Shown here: one piece after another, positions 1 to 8,872 of the stretch
How the letters are laid out: every line of letters begins with the position of its first letter
How positions within the stretch are numbered: position 1 is the first letter of the stretch
Assembly (NCBI RefSeq): GCF_003208435.1
Contig: NZ_QKMF01000006.1
Coordinates: 62,001 to 126,000, forward strand
Direction of reading: 5' to 3'
Length of the DNA stretch: 64,000 bases
From: Pelagimonas varians
GTDB lineage: Bacteria; Pseudomonadota; Alphaproteobacteria; Rhodobacterales; Rhodobacteraceae
The notes under the pieces: model-generated
Told to the model about the DNA's origin: nothing
Database searches by the model: none
What the model saw: the letters and a program-made list of their open reading frames with translations, nothing else
Position numbers and translations under genes: made by a program

Positions 1-1544
1 TAGCGCAGCGTTTTGGCGGCTTTTTCAAGCACCTTGTCGGTGGATTTCTTGCCGCTGTTTTCGAAAGCGGCGCGCGCCAATTCGGCACCCAGTTTTACAT
101 AGCGCTCTTTGTTCGCCTCCCGCAAAGAACGGCGGATCGCGGTTTTGGCTTTGCCGGTGGTGGCGATATCCAGCCAAGTTGCTTGCGGTGTTTGCCCTTC
201 GGCAATGATGATCTCGACCGATTGGCCGTTTTTCAAACGCGTCCAAAGGGGCACACGAATGCCGTCGACCTTGGCCCCGACGCATTTCGACCCGATCCGG
301 GTGTGGATCTGGTAGGCGTAATCCAGCGGTGTCGCCCCCTTGGGAAGCTTGACCACATCCCCTTTGGGGGTAAAGCAGAACACTTTGTCCGAATACATCT
401 CAAGCTTTACGGCTTCGAGGAATTCGTCGTGATCGTCTTCGCCGTCAAACTGTTCTGTCAGCGAAGCAATCCATTTCACCGGATCAACTGCAAAGGGGTT
501 CTCGGCGCGCTGGCCGTCTTTGTAGGACCAATGCGCAGCAACACCTGTTTCGGCCACTTCGTGCATTTGGCGGGTTCTGATCTGGACCTCGACCCGTTTG
601 CCATCGCGGCCAGACACGGTGGTATGGATCGACCGATAGCCGTTGGATTTCGGCTGGCTGATATAGTCTTTGAACCGTCCGGGCACGGCGCGCCACCGTT
701 GGTGAATCGCACCCAAGGCCGCATAGCACTCGGCCTCGTTCATCGTGATAATGCGAAAGCCGTAAATGTCGGACAGTCGTGAAAAGCCGATTTGCTTTTC
801 TTGCATTTTACGCCAGATCGAAAACGGTTTTTTTGCGCGGCCAAAGACTTCTGCTTCTATGTTGATGTCACCCAATTCGTGGCGCATATCGCCGGTGATA
901 CGGTGAATCACATCTCCGGTTTCTTTTTGCAGGGTGATAAAGCGGCGAATGATACTGCTGCGGCCTTCGGGATTCAGCACGCGAAAGGCCAGATCCTCCA
1001 GCTCTTCGCGCATCCATTGCATACCCATGCGACCGGCGAGCGGAGCATAGATATCCATGGTTTCGCGGGCTTTTTTGATCTGCTTTTCGGATTTCATTGC
1101 GCGGATCGTGCGCATGTTGTGCAACCGGTCCGCCAACTTGACCAAAATTACCCGCATGTCTTTGGACATTGCCATGAACAGCTTGCGAAAGTTTTCCGCC
1201 TGTTGGGTTTCGGTACTGGAAAGCTGTAGATTGGTCAGCTTGGTCACACCATCGACAAGATCGGCAACCTCGCGGCCAAATTTTTCGGCCACATCGGAAT
1301 ACGTAGAACGGGTGTCTTCGATCGTGTCGTGCAGCAGGGCGGTGATGATGGTGGCATCGTCAAGCTGTTGCTCGGTCAGAATGGCCGCAACGGCGACAGG
1401 ATGCGTGAAATAGGGTTCCCCGCTTTTGCGAAACTGCCCTTCATGCATCTCGCGGCCATAATCATAGGCCGCGAGGATCAATTTTTCATTGGTCTTGGGG
1501 TTGTAGTTACGCACCAGCGCAACAAGGTCTTCCGCCGCGATCAT
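1..1544 (-). CDS. rsh: Bifunctional (p)ppGpp synthetase/hydrolase (Rsh), 3' end cut by window
   Basis: Cytoplasmic enzyme that makes and degrades the alarmone (p)ppGpp. About 514 codons are present and the C-terminus lies outside the window. Translation of the minus strand from ATG at 1544 shows an N-terminal HD hydrolase domain with the intact motif HDTIEDT, a synthetase domain with YGFRII and GYRSIHTT, and then a TGS domain (CFTPKGDVVKLPKGATPLDY). Because the HD residues are intact, this is the bifunctional type usual in alphaproteobacteria rather than a RelA-only synthetase. It lies just downstream of rpoZ on the same strand, a common arrangement (spoT-rpoZ). The family and domains are clear; only the end is missing. 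Confidence 0.95.
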   Translation of the reverse strand, partial: MIAAEDLVALVRNYNPKTNEKLILAAYDYGREMHEGQFRKSGEPYFTHPVAVAAILTEQQLDDATIITALLHDTIEDTRSTYSDVAEKFGREVADLVDGVTKLTNLQLSSTETQQAENFRKLFMAMSKDMRVILVKLADRLHNMRTIRAMKSEKQIKKARETMDIYAPLAGRMGMQWMREELEDLAFRVLNPEGRSSIIRRFITLQKETGDVIHRITGDMRHELGDINIEAEVFGRAKKPFSIWRKMQEKQIGFSRLSDIYGFRIITMNEAECYAALGAIHQRWRAVPGRFKDYISQPKSNGYRSIHTTVSGRDGKRVEVQIRTRQMHEVAETGVAAHWSYKDGQRAENPFAVDPVKWIASLTEQFDGEDDHDEFLEAVKLEMYSDKVFCFTPKGDVVKLPKGATPLDYAYQIHTRIGSKCVGAKVDGIRVPLWTRLKNGQSVEIIIAEGQTPQATWLDIATTGKAKTAIRRSLREANKERYVKLGAELARAAFENSGKKSTDKVLEKAAKTLR

Positions 1545-1586
1545 TAGGCGTCTTTATCCCCTCAAAGTCCCCAAGCCGGTCAGAAG

Positions 1587-1940
1587 TTACCCTTGACCTT
1601 GCGCTTCCATCAGGGCGCGCAGCAATTTCTCTTCGGACATGTCGTCGTCTTGCGGCTTGTCCTGTTCGGCACCCATCAGAAGCGCCATGGCGTCTTCTTC
1701 TGGTTCGTCGACTTCGATCTGTGTCTGGTTTGATTCGATCAAACGCTCACGCAGGTCATCAATCGACTGGGTCTCTTCAGCGATTTCGCGCAGGGCAACC
1801 ACAGGGTTTTTATCGTTGTCACGATCTACAGTAATCGCTGCTCCTGCAGACACTTCGCGGGCCCGATGGGCAGCAAGCATCACCAGTTCAAACCGGTTAG
1901 GAACTTTGTCGACGCAGTCTTCTACGGTTACGCGGGCCAT
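1587..1940 (-). CDS. rpoZ: RNA polymerase omega subunit
   Basis: Small RNA polymerase subunit that helps assemble beta-prime and takes part in ppGpp binding. The 117-residue product begins [20 protein letters not shown], the usual omega N-terminus, with the conserved segment [15 protein letters not shown] and an acidic C-terminal tail. The frame is open for 24 more codons upstream, but ATG at 1940 has an AGAGG ribosome site and matches the family start, so I use it. It is followed 42 bases later by rsh and may be co-transcribed with it. Some omega proteins have a shorter tail; the acidic extension here is common in alphaproteobacteria. Confidence 0.95.
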   Translation of the reverse strand: MARVTVEDCVDKVPNRFELVMLAAHRAREVSAGAAITVDRDNDKNPVVALREIAEETQSIDDLRERLIESNQTQIEVDEPEEDAMALLMGAEQDKPQDDDMSEEKLLRALMEAQGQG

Positions 1941-2018
1941 GGGGCGCTTTACCTCTTTTGGGGGTATTCGAAGTTGCGCTTCTAACGCAGCGGCCGGGGC
2001 TTGACAAGTCAATAAAGG

Positions 2019-2579
2019 TCAAAGCGGTACGACCTGGGCGCACAAATCCGCCGGTAGGGCTTTGGTCATTTCACGTACGGATTTGCCAAGAACGGGATGC
2101 ACCCATTCCGCAGCGATATCGCACAGGGGAACCAAGACAAAAGCGCGCTCGTGAAGCCGTGGATGCGGCAGGATCAATTCTTGAGGCGCGCGGATCTTTT
2201 GATCTTCAAGCGGCAAGCTGTGCCAATGGGAAAATGTTTGATCGGACGGCAACACGGATTGCCCGCAGGCCAGTAGATCCAAATCCAATGTCCGGCTGCC
2301 CCAACGTTGCTGCCGTTCGCGGCCAAAGTCTGCCTCGATCCGATGCAAGAGAGACAGCATTTGCGCGGGCGGCCCATCATATGTTACCCTGACGCAGGCA
2401 TTAATATAGTCGGGGCCTGCACCTGCCGGGAAACAAGGCGTCGAAAATAAACGGCTGACGCGACGTAGAGAGCAAGAGCGATGGGCCAGTTCTTGTGTGG
2501 CTAAAGTGATTGTTTCTAATGGGTTATCGCGGCCATTCCCGAGGTTTGACCCTAAGGCGAGCATGTATTCTTGTACCAT
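2019..2579 (-). CDS. folK: HPPK: 2-amino-4-hydroxy-6-hydroxymethyldihydropteridine diphosphokinase
   Basis: Transfers pyrophosphate from ATP to the hydroxymethylpterin in folate synthesis. The 186-residue product has the family N-terminus ALGSNLGN, the segment SRLFSTPCFPAGAGPDYINACV, the ATP-site motif RWGSRTLDLDLL and the late motif LILPHPRLHERAFVLVPL. An upstream ATG nine codons earlier is in frame; I prefer ATG at 2579 because it begins MVQEYMLALGSN, close to the family start, and has GGCGGAA upstream. It lies 78 bases upstream of rpoZ on the same strand and may head the folK-rpoZ-rsh run. Confidence 0.93.
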   Translation of the reverse strand: MVQEYMLALGSNLGNGRDNPLETITLATQELAHRSCSLRRVSRLFSTPCFPAGAGPDYINACVRVTYDGPPAQMLSLLHRIEADFGRERQQRWGSRTLDLDLLACGQSVLPSDQTFSHWHSLPLEDQKIRAPQELILPHPRLHERAFVLVPLCDIAAEWVHPVLGKSVREMTKALPADLCAQVVPL

Positions 2580-2717
2580 AGTGCAGTTCCGCCTATCCTT
2601 TTGCACAGGTTCGCACGCTTGATCGCCTGTCTATTTACTTTACTGTTACTTATCTGATCCGTCACACACTCACTCACACAATTCTTGGCGGATTGCATTA
2701 TTAAGAAAGGACTTTTG

Positions 2718-3290
2718 ATGTTCTATAAGGACGAACGTCTGGCGTTGTTCATCGATGGATCAAATCTTTATGCTGCTGCGAAGGCGCTGGGGTTTGACAT
2801 TGATTACAAGCTTCTTCGTCAGGAATTCGCGCGCCGTGGTAAGATGGTGCGCGCGTTTTATTACACCGCTTTGCTTGAGAATGACGAATACTCTCCGATC
2901 CGCCCGCTGGTGGACTGGCTGCATTACAATGGCTTTACCATGGTAACGAAGCCAGCCAAAGAATACACCGACAGCCAGGGGCGCCGCAAAGTCAAAGGCA
3001 ATATGGATATTGAGCTGGCGGTTGACGCGATGGAGCTTGCTCCGCGTGTTGATCACATTGTGCTGTTCTCTGGCGATGGTGATTTCCGTCCGCTGATCGA
3101 ATCGCTGCAACGCCAGGGTGTCCGGGTTTCCGTGGTTTCGACCATCCGCAGCCAGCCGCCCATGATTGCTGACGAGTTGCGCCGCCAGTGCGACAACTTT
3201 ATCGAGCTGGACGAGCTTCGTGATGTGATTGGGCGCCCGCCACGGGAAAACCCGGTCGAGCGTGAATTTGAAGTGGCCACTGGCCTCTGA
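2718..3290 (+). CDS. NYN domain protein (LabA/DUF88 family)
   Basis: Predicted PIN-like ribonuclease domain protein of 190 residues. It shows the family's acidic metal-site pattern: LFIDGSNLY near the N-terminus, the middle segment KGNMDIELAVDAM, and VLFSGDGDFRPLIESLQRQG. An upstream ATG-like start would add 11 codons, but the ATG at 2718 has AAGAAAGGA before it and matches the family start. It is divergent from folK and ends in its own rho-independent terminator, so it is probably a single-gene unit. NYN/LabA proteins are linked to RNA processing and small-RNA or clock output in various bacteria; the exact role here is unknown. Confidence 0.9.
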   Translation: MFYKDERLALFIDGSNLYAAAKALGFDIDYKLLRQEFARRGKMVRAFYYTALLENDEYSPIRPLVDWLHYNGFTMVTKPAKEYTDSQGRRKVKGNMDIELAVDAMELAPRVDHIVLFSGDGDFRPLIESLQRQGVRVSVVSTIRSQPPMIADELRRQCDNFIELDELRDVIGRPPRENPVEREFEVATGL

Positions 3291-3312
3291 CCCAATTGCG
3301 CAGGTCTAAAAG

Positions 3313-3346
3313 AAAAGCCGTCCCGGTTTGAGGCGGCTTTTTGTTT
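3313..3346 (+). terminator. Rho-independent terminator after the NYN gene
   Basis: AAAAGCCG at 3313-3320 pairs with CGGCTTTT at 3334-3341, leaving a 13-base loop, and is followed by a T-rich stretch (TTGTTTT). It lies 22 bases past the stop codon of the NYN gene. Confidence 0.75.
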
Positions 3347-3530
3347 TAAGGTCCGGATACTGATCCGCGGGCTTTTGGTCCGGTGGAACAGGCCGGTATA
3401 TCCGTGGTTGGCAGGGGCTGCCCATGCGTGTCATTTTTGGAAAATAGCCGTATTCCAAGCGGCATTTCGGTGCCAATCACTCTGGACGCCAAAGGTCCGA
3501 ACCCCTACGTCTTCGCGTAAGGAGACCGCA

Positions 3531-4502
3531 ATGACCCAGACAGTGACTGACAGCCCCGCCAAAGCCCTGACCCTTTATCTGGCTGCGCCGCGCGGATTTT
3601 GTGCCGGGGTGGACCGCGCGATCAAGATTGTCGAAATGGCGATCGAGAAGTGGGGCGCGCCGGTTTTCGTGCGCCATGAGATCGTGCACAATAAATTTGT
3701 CGTGGATGACTTGCGGGCCAAAGGTGCGGTGTTTGTTGAAGAGCTCGAAGAGTGCCCTGATGATCGGCCGGTGATCTTTTCTGCGCATGGTGTTCCAAAA
3801 TCGGTTCCGGCTGAGGCGTCGCGCCGTGAAATGGTTTTCGTTGATGCGACCTGCCCTTTGGTGTCCAAGGTGCATATCGAGGCACAGCGGCATGCCGAGG
3901 CGGGTCTCCAGATGATTATGATTGGGCACGAAGGACATCCCGAAACCGTGGGCACCATGGGGCAATTGCCGGACGGAGAGGTGCTGCTGGTCGAAACCGA
4001 AGCTGACGTAGCACAGGTGGTGGTACGGGACCCCGAACGGTTGGCCTTTGTCACCCAAACCACGCTGTCGGTTGATGATACTAAGGGGATCGTGGCGGCG
4101 CTGAACAAAAGGTTTCCCGCCATTGTTGGCCCGCATAAAGAAGACATTTGTTACGCCACCACCAATCGGCAAGAAGCGGTGAAGGCGATTGCGCCGGACT
4201 GTGATGCTTTGCTGGTGGTAGGCGCGCCCAATTCGTCAAACTCGAAACGGTTGGTTGAGGTCGCGCGTAAGAACGGTTGCAGCTATGCGCAGCTGGTGCA
4301 ACGCGCCACCGATATTGATTGGCGCGCATTGGGCGAGATTGGATCCGTCGGGATCACTGCCGGGGCCTCGGCCCCAGAGGTGTTGATTGAAGAGGTGATC
4401 GCTGCCTTTCGTGCACGGTTTGAGGTGACGGTTGAATTGGTGGAAACCGCGCAAGAAAATGTGGAATTCAAAGTGCCGCGGGTTTTGCGTCAACCTGCAT
4501 AA
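3531..4502 (+). CDS. ispH: 4-hydroxy-3-methylbut-2-enyl diphosphate reductase
   Basis: Last enzyme of the MEP isoprenoid pathway. It is a [4Fe-4S] protein that reduces HMBPP to IPP and DMAPP. The 323-residue product shows the three cluster cysteines in their family contexts: [13 protein letters not shown] (Cys24), [11 protein letters not shown], and later [15 protein letters not shown] with a preceding cysteine (ICYATTNRQ lies between them). The frame runs open 52 codons upstream, but ATG at 3531 has GGAG at 3521 and fits the family N-terminus. Length is normal. It stands alone between the NYN terminator and an unusual hairpin at 4521-4595. Confidence 0.97.
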   Translation: MTQTVTDSPAKALTLYLAAPRGFCAGVDRAIKIVEMAIEKWGAPVFVRHEIVHNKFVVDDLRAKGAVFVEELEECPDDRPVIFSAHGVPKSVPAEASRREMVFVDATCPLVSKVHIEAQRHAEAGLQMIMIGHEGHPETVGTMGQLPDGEVLLVETEADVAQVVVRDPERLAFVTQTTLSVDDTKGIVAALNKRFPAIVGPHKEDICYATTNRQEAVKAIAPDCDALLVVGAPNSSNSKRLVEVARKNGCSYAQLVQRATDIDWRALGEIGSVGITAGASAPEVLIEEVIAAFRARFEVTVELVETAQENVEFKVPRVLRQPA

Positions 4503-4520
4503 GACACTGGCGATGATGGG

Positions 4521-4595
4521 GTCAGCCCCCGCGCCTTGCCCGAAGCACAGCCCACCCGCCCACCCCTGCGCTTCGATCAACACGCGGGGGCTGGC
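4521..4595. other. Long two-stem hairpin with C-rich loop (G-quadruplex on minus strand)
   Basis: CAGCCCCCGCG at 4523-4533 is the exact reverse complement of CGCGGGGGCTG at 4583-4593. A GC pair and a GT wobble extend it outward to 4521 and 4595. Inside it, CGAAGC at 4541-4546 pairs with GCTTCG at 4570-4575, with a further CAG/CTG pairing after one mismatch. The apical loop is CCCACCCGCCCACCCC (4551-4566). Its complement has four G-tracts with single-base spacers, a textbook G-quadruplex motif. There is no T-run, so it is not a simple terminator. It lies in the 3' region of ispH and could be an RNA 3' structure or small RNA. Confidence 0.7.
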
Positions 4596-4665
4596 GTTTC
4601 GCCGATAAAGGCTTGGCAATTTCTTTCAGCCCCTTACTTTGGGCCGGAGGATTGAGGAGCGTTTT

Positions 4666-5280
4666 GTGATTACACTACAGTTTTTGTTGACCGCCTTTGT
4701 GGTGGTGTTAGCCCCCGGAACAGGGGTCTTGTATACATTGGCTATCGGGCTGGGACAGGGGCGGGGGCCTGCCGTTGCCGCCGCTTTTGGCTGTACGTTG
4801 GGAATTGTCCCGCATTTGATCGCTGCAAGTTTCGGATTGGCCGCTGTTTTGCATGCCTCGGCCCTTGCCTTCAATATCGTCAAGTTTGCCGGCGTGGCCT
4901 ATTTGCTGTGGCTTGCTTGGCAGTCGTTGAGATCTGGCGGCGCGCTTAGCCTCGGCGAAACGCGAAGCACCGAGCCGATGTGGCGCATTGCCCGCCGAGC
5001 CGCGCTGATCAACATCTTAAATCCGAAACTGTCGATCTTTTTTCTGGCGCTATTGCCACCTTTTTTGTCCGGAGATGGCGCAAGCGCGACGCTTGAAATG
5101 GCTCAGCTCGGCGGTGTGTTAATGGCGATGACCTTTGGGGTTTTTGTGCTCTATGGGGTTTTCGCAGCCTTTGCCCGCAACTGGGTTTTGGGCAGTGCGC
5201 GGGTTATGAAGTGGTTGAACGGGTCGTTTGCGGCCGTTTTCGCGGCACTGGCAGGGCGTTTGGCACTGGAGCAGGCATGA
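4666..5280 (+). CDS. LysE/RhtB-family amino acid exporter
   Basis: Inner-membrane exporter of about 204 residues, with the family pattern of roughly six hydrophobic segments. The first carries VVLAPGTGVLYT (LysE proteins usually have PGP here) and a later one carries NILNPKLSIFFLALLPPF, the NPK-type motif typical of the family. I place the start at GTG 4666 because GAGGAG ends six bases upstream; an in-frame TTG at 4639 would add nine residues that do not look family-like. The stop overlaps the next gene's ATG (ATGA), so the two are translationally coupled. Substrate unknown. Confidence 0.85.
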   Translation: MITLQFLLTAFVVVLAPGTGVLYTLAIGLGQGRGPAVAAAFGCTLGIVPHLIAASFGLAAVLHASALAFNIVKFAGVAYLLWLAWQSLRSGGALSLGETRSTEPMWRIARRAALINILNPKLSIFFLALLPPFLSGDGASATLEMAQLGGVLMAMTFGVFVLYGVFAAFARNWVLGSARVMKWLNGSFAAVFAALAGRLALEQA

Positions 5281-5867
5281 GCGACACAGAAACCATTCGG
5301 GTCTATGACGCCCGCGCAAGTGAATACGCGGATGTAACCGCTTCAAGTGGGCCGGATGAAACCCTTCAGACCTTTATGTCGGCTTTACCTGAACAGGCGC
5401 GCGTGCTGGATTTGGGCTGCGGACCGGGGACTTCTGCAGGCTATATGGCCGCTGCCGGGTTTGAAGTTGATGCTTGGGATGCATCTGGTGAGATGGTGGC
5501 ACTTGCTGCAAGAATTCCGGGGGTCACTGCAAAGCAGGCGCTTTTCTCCGATTTGACTTCGGTAGCGCGGTATGACGGAGTTTGGGCCAACTTTAGCCTG
5601 CTTCACGCTCCGCATGCCGAGATGCCAGAGCACCTGCGAGCCATCCGCACAGCTTTGCGGCCCGGTGGGCTGTTCCATATCGCTCTCAAAGAGGGGACGG
5701 GGGACAAGCGCGATCAGCTTGGACGAAAATACAGCTATTACACGGTTGAAACGCTGACCGCTGTACTGCAAGACGCGGGTCTTAACCCCGGTCCATTCCG
5801 CTCAGGCGTTGATATGGGCCTTGATGGAACACTTGCCTCCTGGATATCGACAACAGCCCATGCCTGA
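5277..5867 (+). CDS. Class I SAM-dependent methyltransferase
   Basis: Predicted methyltransferase of 196 residues. Motif I is [16 protein letters not shown] at about residues 41-56, followed by [11 protein letters not shown] (motif with the acidic ribose-binding residue) and [15 protein letters not shown], and then [14 protein letters not shown]. This is the methyltransferase 11/25 type of fold. Its ATG overlaps the exporter stop (ATGA), and its end overlaps the RNase H start by eight bases, so the three genes form a tight unit. The methyl acceptor cannot be told from sequence. Confidence 0.88.
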   Translation: MSDTETIRVYDARASEYADVTASSGPDETLQTFMSALPEQARVLDLGCGPGTSAGYMAAAGFEVDAWDASGEMVALAARIPGVTAKQALFSDLTSVARYDGVWANFSLLHAPHAEMPEHLRAIRTALRPGGLFHIALKEGTGDKRDQLGRKYSYYTVETLTAVLQDAGLNPGPFRSGVDMGLDGTLASWISTTAHA

Positions 5868-6321
5868 TCTCTTTGCATATACTGACGGAGCTTGCTCCGG
5901 GAATCCCGGCCCCGGCGGTTGGGGTGTCTTGCTGTTCGCCAAAGACGGCGCAACAGTGCTGAAGGAACGCACGCTTTGCGGCGGCGAAGCGGACACCACC
6001 AACAACCGTATGGAATTGATGGCGTCGATAATGGCGTTGGAAACCTTGGAAAAGCCGTCATCTCTGACCGTCGTCACCGACAGCGCTTATGTGAAAAACG
6101 GTGTGACGGGGTGGATTCACGGCTGGAAGCGCAATGGTTGGAAAACCTCGGCCAAAAAGCCGGTGAAAAATGTCGATCTATGGCAACGACTGGACGAAGC
6201 GCAGCTTCGCCATGATGTCACGTGGAAGTGGATCAAGGGCCATGCTGGCCACGCCGAAAACGAACGTGCTGATGAATTGGCGCGCGAAGGCATGGCCCCC
6301 TACAAACCCGGTAAATCCTGA
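5860..6321 (+). CDS. rnhA: Ribonuclease HI
   Basis: Degrades the RNA strand of RNA-DNA hybrids during replication and repair. The 153-residue product has all catalytic acids in context: [16 protein letters not shown] (Asp), NNRMELMA (Glu), [11 protein letters not shown] (Asp), and the C-terminal [16 protein letters not shown] (His and Asp). The ATG at 5860 begins [11 protein letters not shown], the usual start, and overlaps the methyltransferase gene by eight bases. Length is that of the E. coli enzyme. No anomaly seen. Confidence 0.96.
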   Translation: MPDLFAYTDGACSGNPGPGGWGVLLFAKDGATVLKERTLCGGEADTTNNRMELMASIMALETLEKPSSLTVVTDSAYVKNGVTGWIHGWKRNGWKTSAKKPVKNVDLWQRLDEAQLRHDVTWKWIKGHAGHAENERADELAREGMAPYKPGKS

Positions 6322-6344
6322 GGCAGTGAATTTTTGGAGCGCGG

Positions 6345-6968
6345 TTGGGTAATATGACGATCATAGCAATGCTCGATTACGCCTCGGTTCTGGTCTTTGC
6401 GCTGACGGGGGCGTTGGTGGCCAGTCGGGCCCAGTTGGATCTTGTGGGTTTCGCGTTCTTCGCCTGCTTGACGGGATTGGGGGGCGGAACCTTGCGTGAT
6501 CTTTTGTTGGACCGCACTCCGATCTGGATCGACAATCCGGCTTTTTTGATGGTTGGGTGCGGGGCGGCAGCATTGGTGTTCTTCACCGCGCATTTGTTTG
6601 AAAGCCGCTACCGCGCCATTCTTTGGCTCGACGCGGGCGCGTTGGGCGTTGCTGTTGCGGCGGGGGCTGGACTTGCTGAAAACCTCAGCCAGCCGCCGAT
6701 CATCGTTCTGGTGATGGGGATCGCCACGGGTTGCGCGGGCGGATTGATGCGTGATGTGGTCGCCAACGAAGTCCCAATGGTACTTAAACAAGGCGAGTTA
6801 TACGTGACCTGCGCATTGATCGGCTCTGCCGCTTTGCTTTTGTCCCCTCAGATCGGGGTGCCAATGGCCAGTTTGGCCTGCGCGGGTATTACGTTTGCCC
6901 TGCGCGCAGGCTCTCTTGTCTTTGGTTGGGCTTTGCCGACCTACAAACCGCGACCGCCGCGCAAATGA
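6345..6968 (+). CDS. UPF0126/TRIC-like trimeric cation channel family membrane protein
   Basis: Small integral membrane protein of 204-207 residues with two copies of the UPF0126 repeat: the first contains GLGGGTLRDLLLDRTPIW and the second GCAGGLMRDVVANEVPMV. About seven hydrophobic segments are visible. The family is related to trimeric intracellular cation channels; function in bacteria is poorly defined. Two starts are possible: TTG at 6345, with GGAG six bases upstream, and ATG at 6354, which lies rather far from that site. I used TTG on the ribosome-site spacing, with moderate confidence. It follows rnhA by 23 bases and may be in the same transcript. Confidence 0.85.
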   Translation: MGNMTIIAMLDYASVLVFALTGALVASRAQLDLVGFAFFACLTGLGGGTLRDLLLDRTPIWIDNPAFLMVGCGAAALVFFTAHLFESRYRAILWLDAGALGVAVAAGAGLAENLSQPPIIVLVMGIATGCAGGLMRDVVANEVPMVLKQGELYVTCALIGSAALLLSPQIGVPMASLACAGITFALRAGSLVFGWALPTYKPRPPRK

Positions 6969-6980
6969 CCGCCGTGTCGC

Positions 6981-6999
6981 TTGGGGGCAGCGCCCCCAA
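6981..6999. repeat. Palindrome TTGGGGGC-AGC-GCCCCCAA
   Basis: Two perfect 8-base arms around AGC. It sits between the convergent UPF0126 and PatB-like genes, and its GGGGGC-AGC-GCCCCC core recurs at 19593-19611. There is no T-run, though a hairpin here could still act as a weak bidirectional terminator or mRNA 3' end stabiliser. Confidence 0.7.
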
Positions 7000-7011
7000 A
7001 GCAAGGCCGAA

Positions 7012-8187
7012 TTACTGCAAATCCCCAAACGCCTTTTGCAACCGCTCGCCAGCTTCGATCACCCGGCGACGCGGTGTTGCATAGTTGAACCGCAAAAAGC
7101 TTTCTCCGCCCGCCCCAAAGGTTGGCCCGAGGTTGGCCGCGATACGGGCGTCTTTTTGGACCCTGCCGGTAAATTCTTCGCGGGTCATGCCGGTGCCTTC
7201 GAAATCCACCCATGCCAGATAGGTCGATTGCATATCCATCGATGCCAGACCGGGAATGGAATTTACCGCCGCGTCAAATATTTTGCGGTTGCCATCCAGA
7301 TAGCCGACCAGTTCATCCACCCATTCCGCACCCGCAGGTGAATAGGCTGCTGTGGCCATGAACAATCCAAACGAGTTGGCGGACATGCCCATAGCGGCCA
7401 TCTTGGCGGCAAAAGGCGCGCGCAGGCTTTCGTTTGGAATGATGACATTTCCAATATGGCTGCCGGCGATGTTGAACGTCTTTGAGGTGGCGGTCATCAT
7501 CACCAATCTCTCAAGAACGTTGTCGTCGACCAGCGCCATTGGAATATGTTCATGGCCGGGCATAACCAGATCATGGTGGATTTCGTCAGACACCAAGATC
7601 AAATCATGACGGCGGGCGAATTCAGCCACCCCCTTCAATTCCGCACGGGTCCAAACGCGGCCTCCGGGATTGTGCGGTGAACACAAGATGACCATGCGCT
7701 CATTACCGGTCATCTGGGCGTCATAGGCGTCAAAATCCATCTCATAGCGGCCGCCATTTTGAACCAAGGGGCATTCCACAACTTCGCGGCCAGCTGCGTG
7801 AATCACGCGGGCAAAGGCGTGATAAACTGGGGTAAACAGCACAACGCCTTCGCCGGGGGCTGTGTAGGTATCGACGCAGAGCGCTGTGCCGTTGACCAAT
7901 CCGTGCGTGGAAAAGATGGATTTGGGATCTACTGTCCAACCGTGCCGGTTCTCCATCCACCAGCAAATTGCGTCCAAATACGCGCTGTTGTCGCCGTAAT
8001 AGCCATACACACCATGGTCGAGCATACCTTGCAGGGCATCTTGAACGCAGGCGGGGGGACGGAAATCCATATCGGCAACCCACATGGACAAACCGTCTTT
8101 GGCCGGAACGCCATAGATTTTCTCCATCATGTCCCACTTTACGGAATGGGTGCCAAAGCGGTCGATTTCTTCGTCAAAGCGGCTCAT
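7012..8187 (-). CDS. PatB/MalY-type PLP-dependent C-S lyase or aminotransferase
   Basis: Fold type I PLP enzyme of 391 residues in the cystathionine beta-lyase PatB group, which cleave C-S bonds of cystathionine or cysteine conjugates. Typical features are the N-terminal SVKWDMMEKIYG and LSMWVADMDFRPPACV, YYGDNSAYLDAICWWMENRHGW, LCSPHNPGGRVW with the Asn that contacts PLP, LVSDEIHHDL, and the Schiff-base lysine in TATSKTFNIAG. Start ATG at 8187 has AAGGA upstream. It is transcribed away from the deformylase cluster. In Roseobacters such enzymes can act on sulfur compounds, but the substrate is not readable here. Confidence 0.9.
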   Translation of the reverse strand: MSRFDEEIDRFGTHSVKWDMMEKIYGVPAKDGLSMWVADMDFRPPACVQDALQGMLDHGVYGYYGDNSAYLDAICWWMENRHGWTVDPKSIFSTHGLVNGTALCVDTYTAPGEGVVLFTPVYHAFARVIHAAGREVVECPLVQNGGRYEMDFDAYDAQMTGNERMVILCSPHNPGGRVWTRAELKGVAEFARRHDLILVSDEIHHDLVMPGHEHIPMALVDDNVLERLVMMTATSKTFNIAGSHIGNVIIPNESLRAPFAAKMAAMGMSANSFGLFMATAAYSPAGAEWVDELVGYLDGNRKIFDAAVNSIPGLASMDMQSTYLAWVDFEGTGMTREEFTGRVQKDARIAANLGPTFGAGGESFLRFNYATPRRRVIEAGERLQKAFGDLQ

Positions 8188-8353
8188 GTCGCGTCCTTAT
8201 TGAGCGCAGCCGTGCGTCGGCTCCAAATTCCGGTTTGGAACGCCGGCGGCGGTTGCGGTAGGGTCAATTGTTGCGACGGACGCTAGCGGTATTTACGCGG
8301 TGTGCAAGGGGGCTGGCTTGCGTATTGGACTCGTTTTGCCTAAGTGACACGGC

Positions 8354-8872
8354 ATGAAGCGCTCTATTCTTATTCACCCCGACCCACGCTTGAAAAAGCA
8401 TTGCGAGCCTGTCGCCGATCTTTCTGATGATCTGCGCGTATTGGCCGATGACATGCTTGAAACCATGTATGACGCGCCGGGCATTGGCCTTGCCGCGCCG
8501 CAGATTGGTATTCTTCAACGCTTGATTGTTCTTGATTGCGTCAAAGAAGAAGATGGCGCGCCGAAACCCTTGGTTATGTTCAATCCCGAAGTCATTGCTT
8601 CCTCAGACGACATCAATGTCTACGAAGAGGGTTGCCTGTCGATTCCGGACCAATACGCCGAAGTCACCCGCCCAAAAATGGTACAGGTGAAGTGGGTGGA
8701 CCGCGATGGCAATGAGCAACAACAAGAATTTGACGGGTTGTGGGCAACATGCGTCCAGCATGAAATTGACCATCTCGAAGGTAAATTGTTCATCGATTAC
8801 CTGAAACCTCTCAAGCGTCAGATGATCACCCGGAAGATGCAAAAACTAAAGCGCGAACGGGCGCGGGTGTGA
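8354..8872 (+). CDS. def: Peptide deformylase, complete active site (copy 1)
   Basis: Removes the formyl group from the N-terminal methionine of new proteins. The 172-residue product has all three family motifs: GIGLAAPQIG (43-52), EGCLSIP (92-98, metal ligand Cys94) and QHEIDHLEG (metal ligands His136 and His140, catalytic Glu137). This is the canonical copy of three in tandem. Its stop overlaps the GTG start of the next copy (GTGA). It starts about 165 bases from the divergent PatB-like gene, so the promoter is probably in that gap. Confidence 0.97.
   Translation: MKRSILIHPDPRLKKHCEPVADLSDDLRVLADDMLETMYDAPGIGLAAPQIGILQRLIVLDCVKEEDGAPKPLVMFNPEVIASSDDINVYEEGCLSIPDQYAEVTRPKMVQVKWVDRDGNEQQQEFDGLWATCVQHEIDHLEGKLFIDYLKPLKRQMITRKMQKLKRERARV

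Noticed and set aside
183-782. 199-codon open frame antisense to rsh
   Set aside because: Shadow frame: the minus strand gives a continuous Rsh protein with HD, synthetase and TGS domains.
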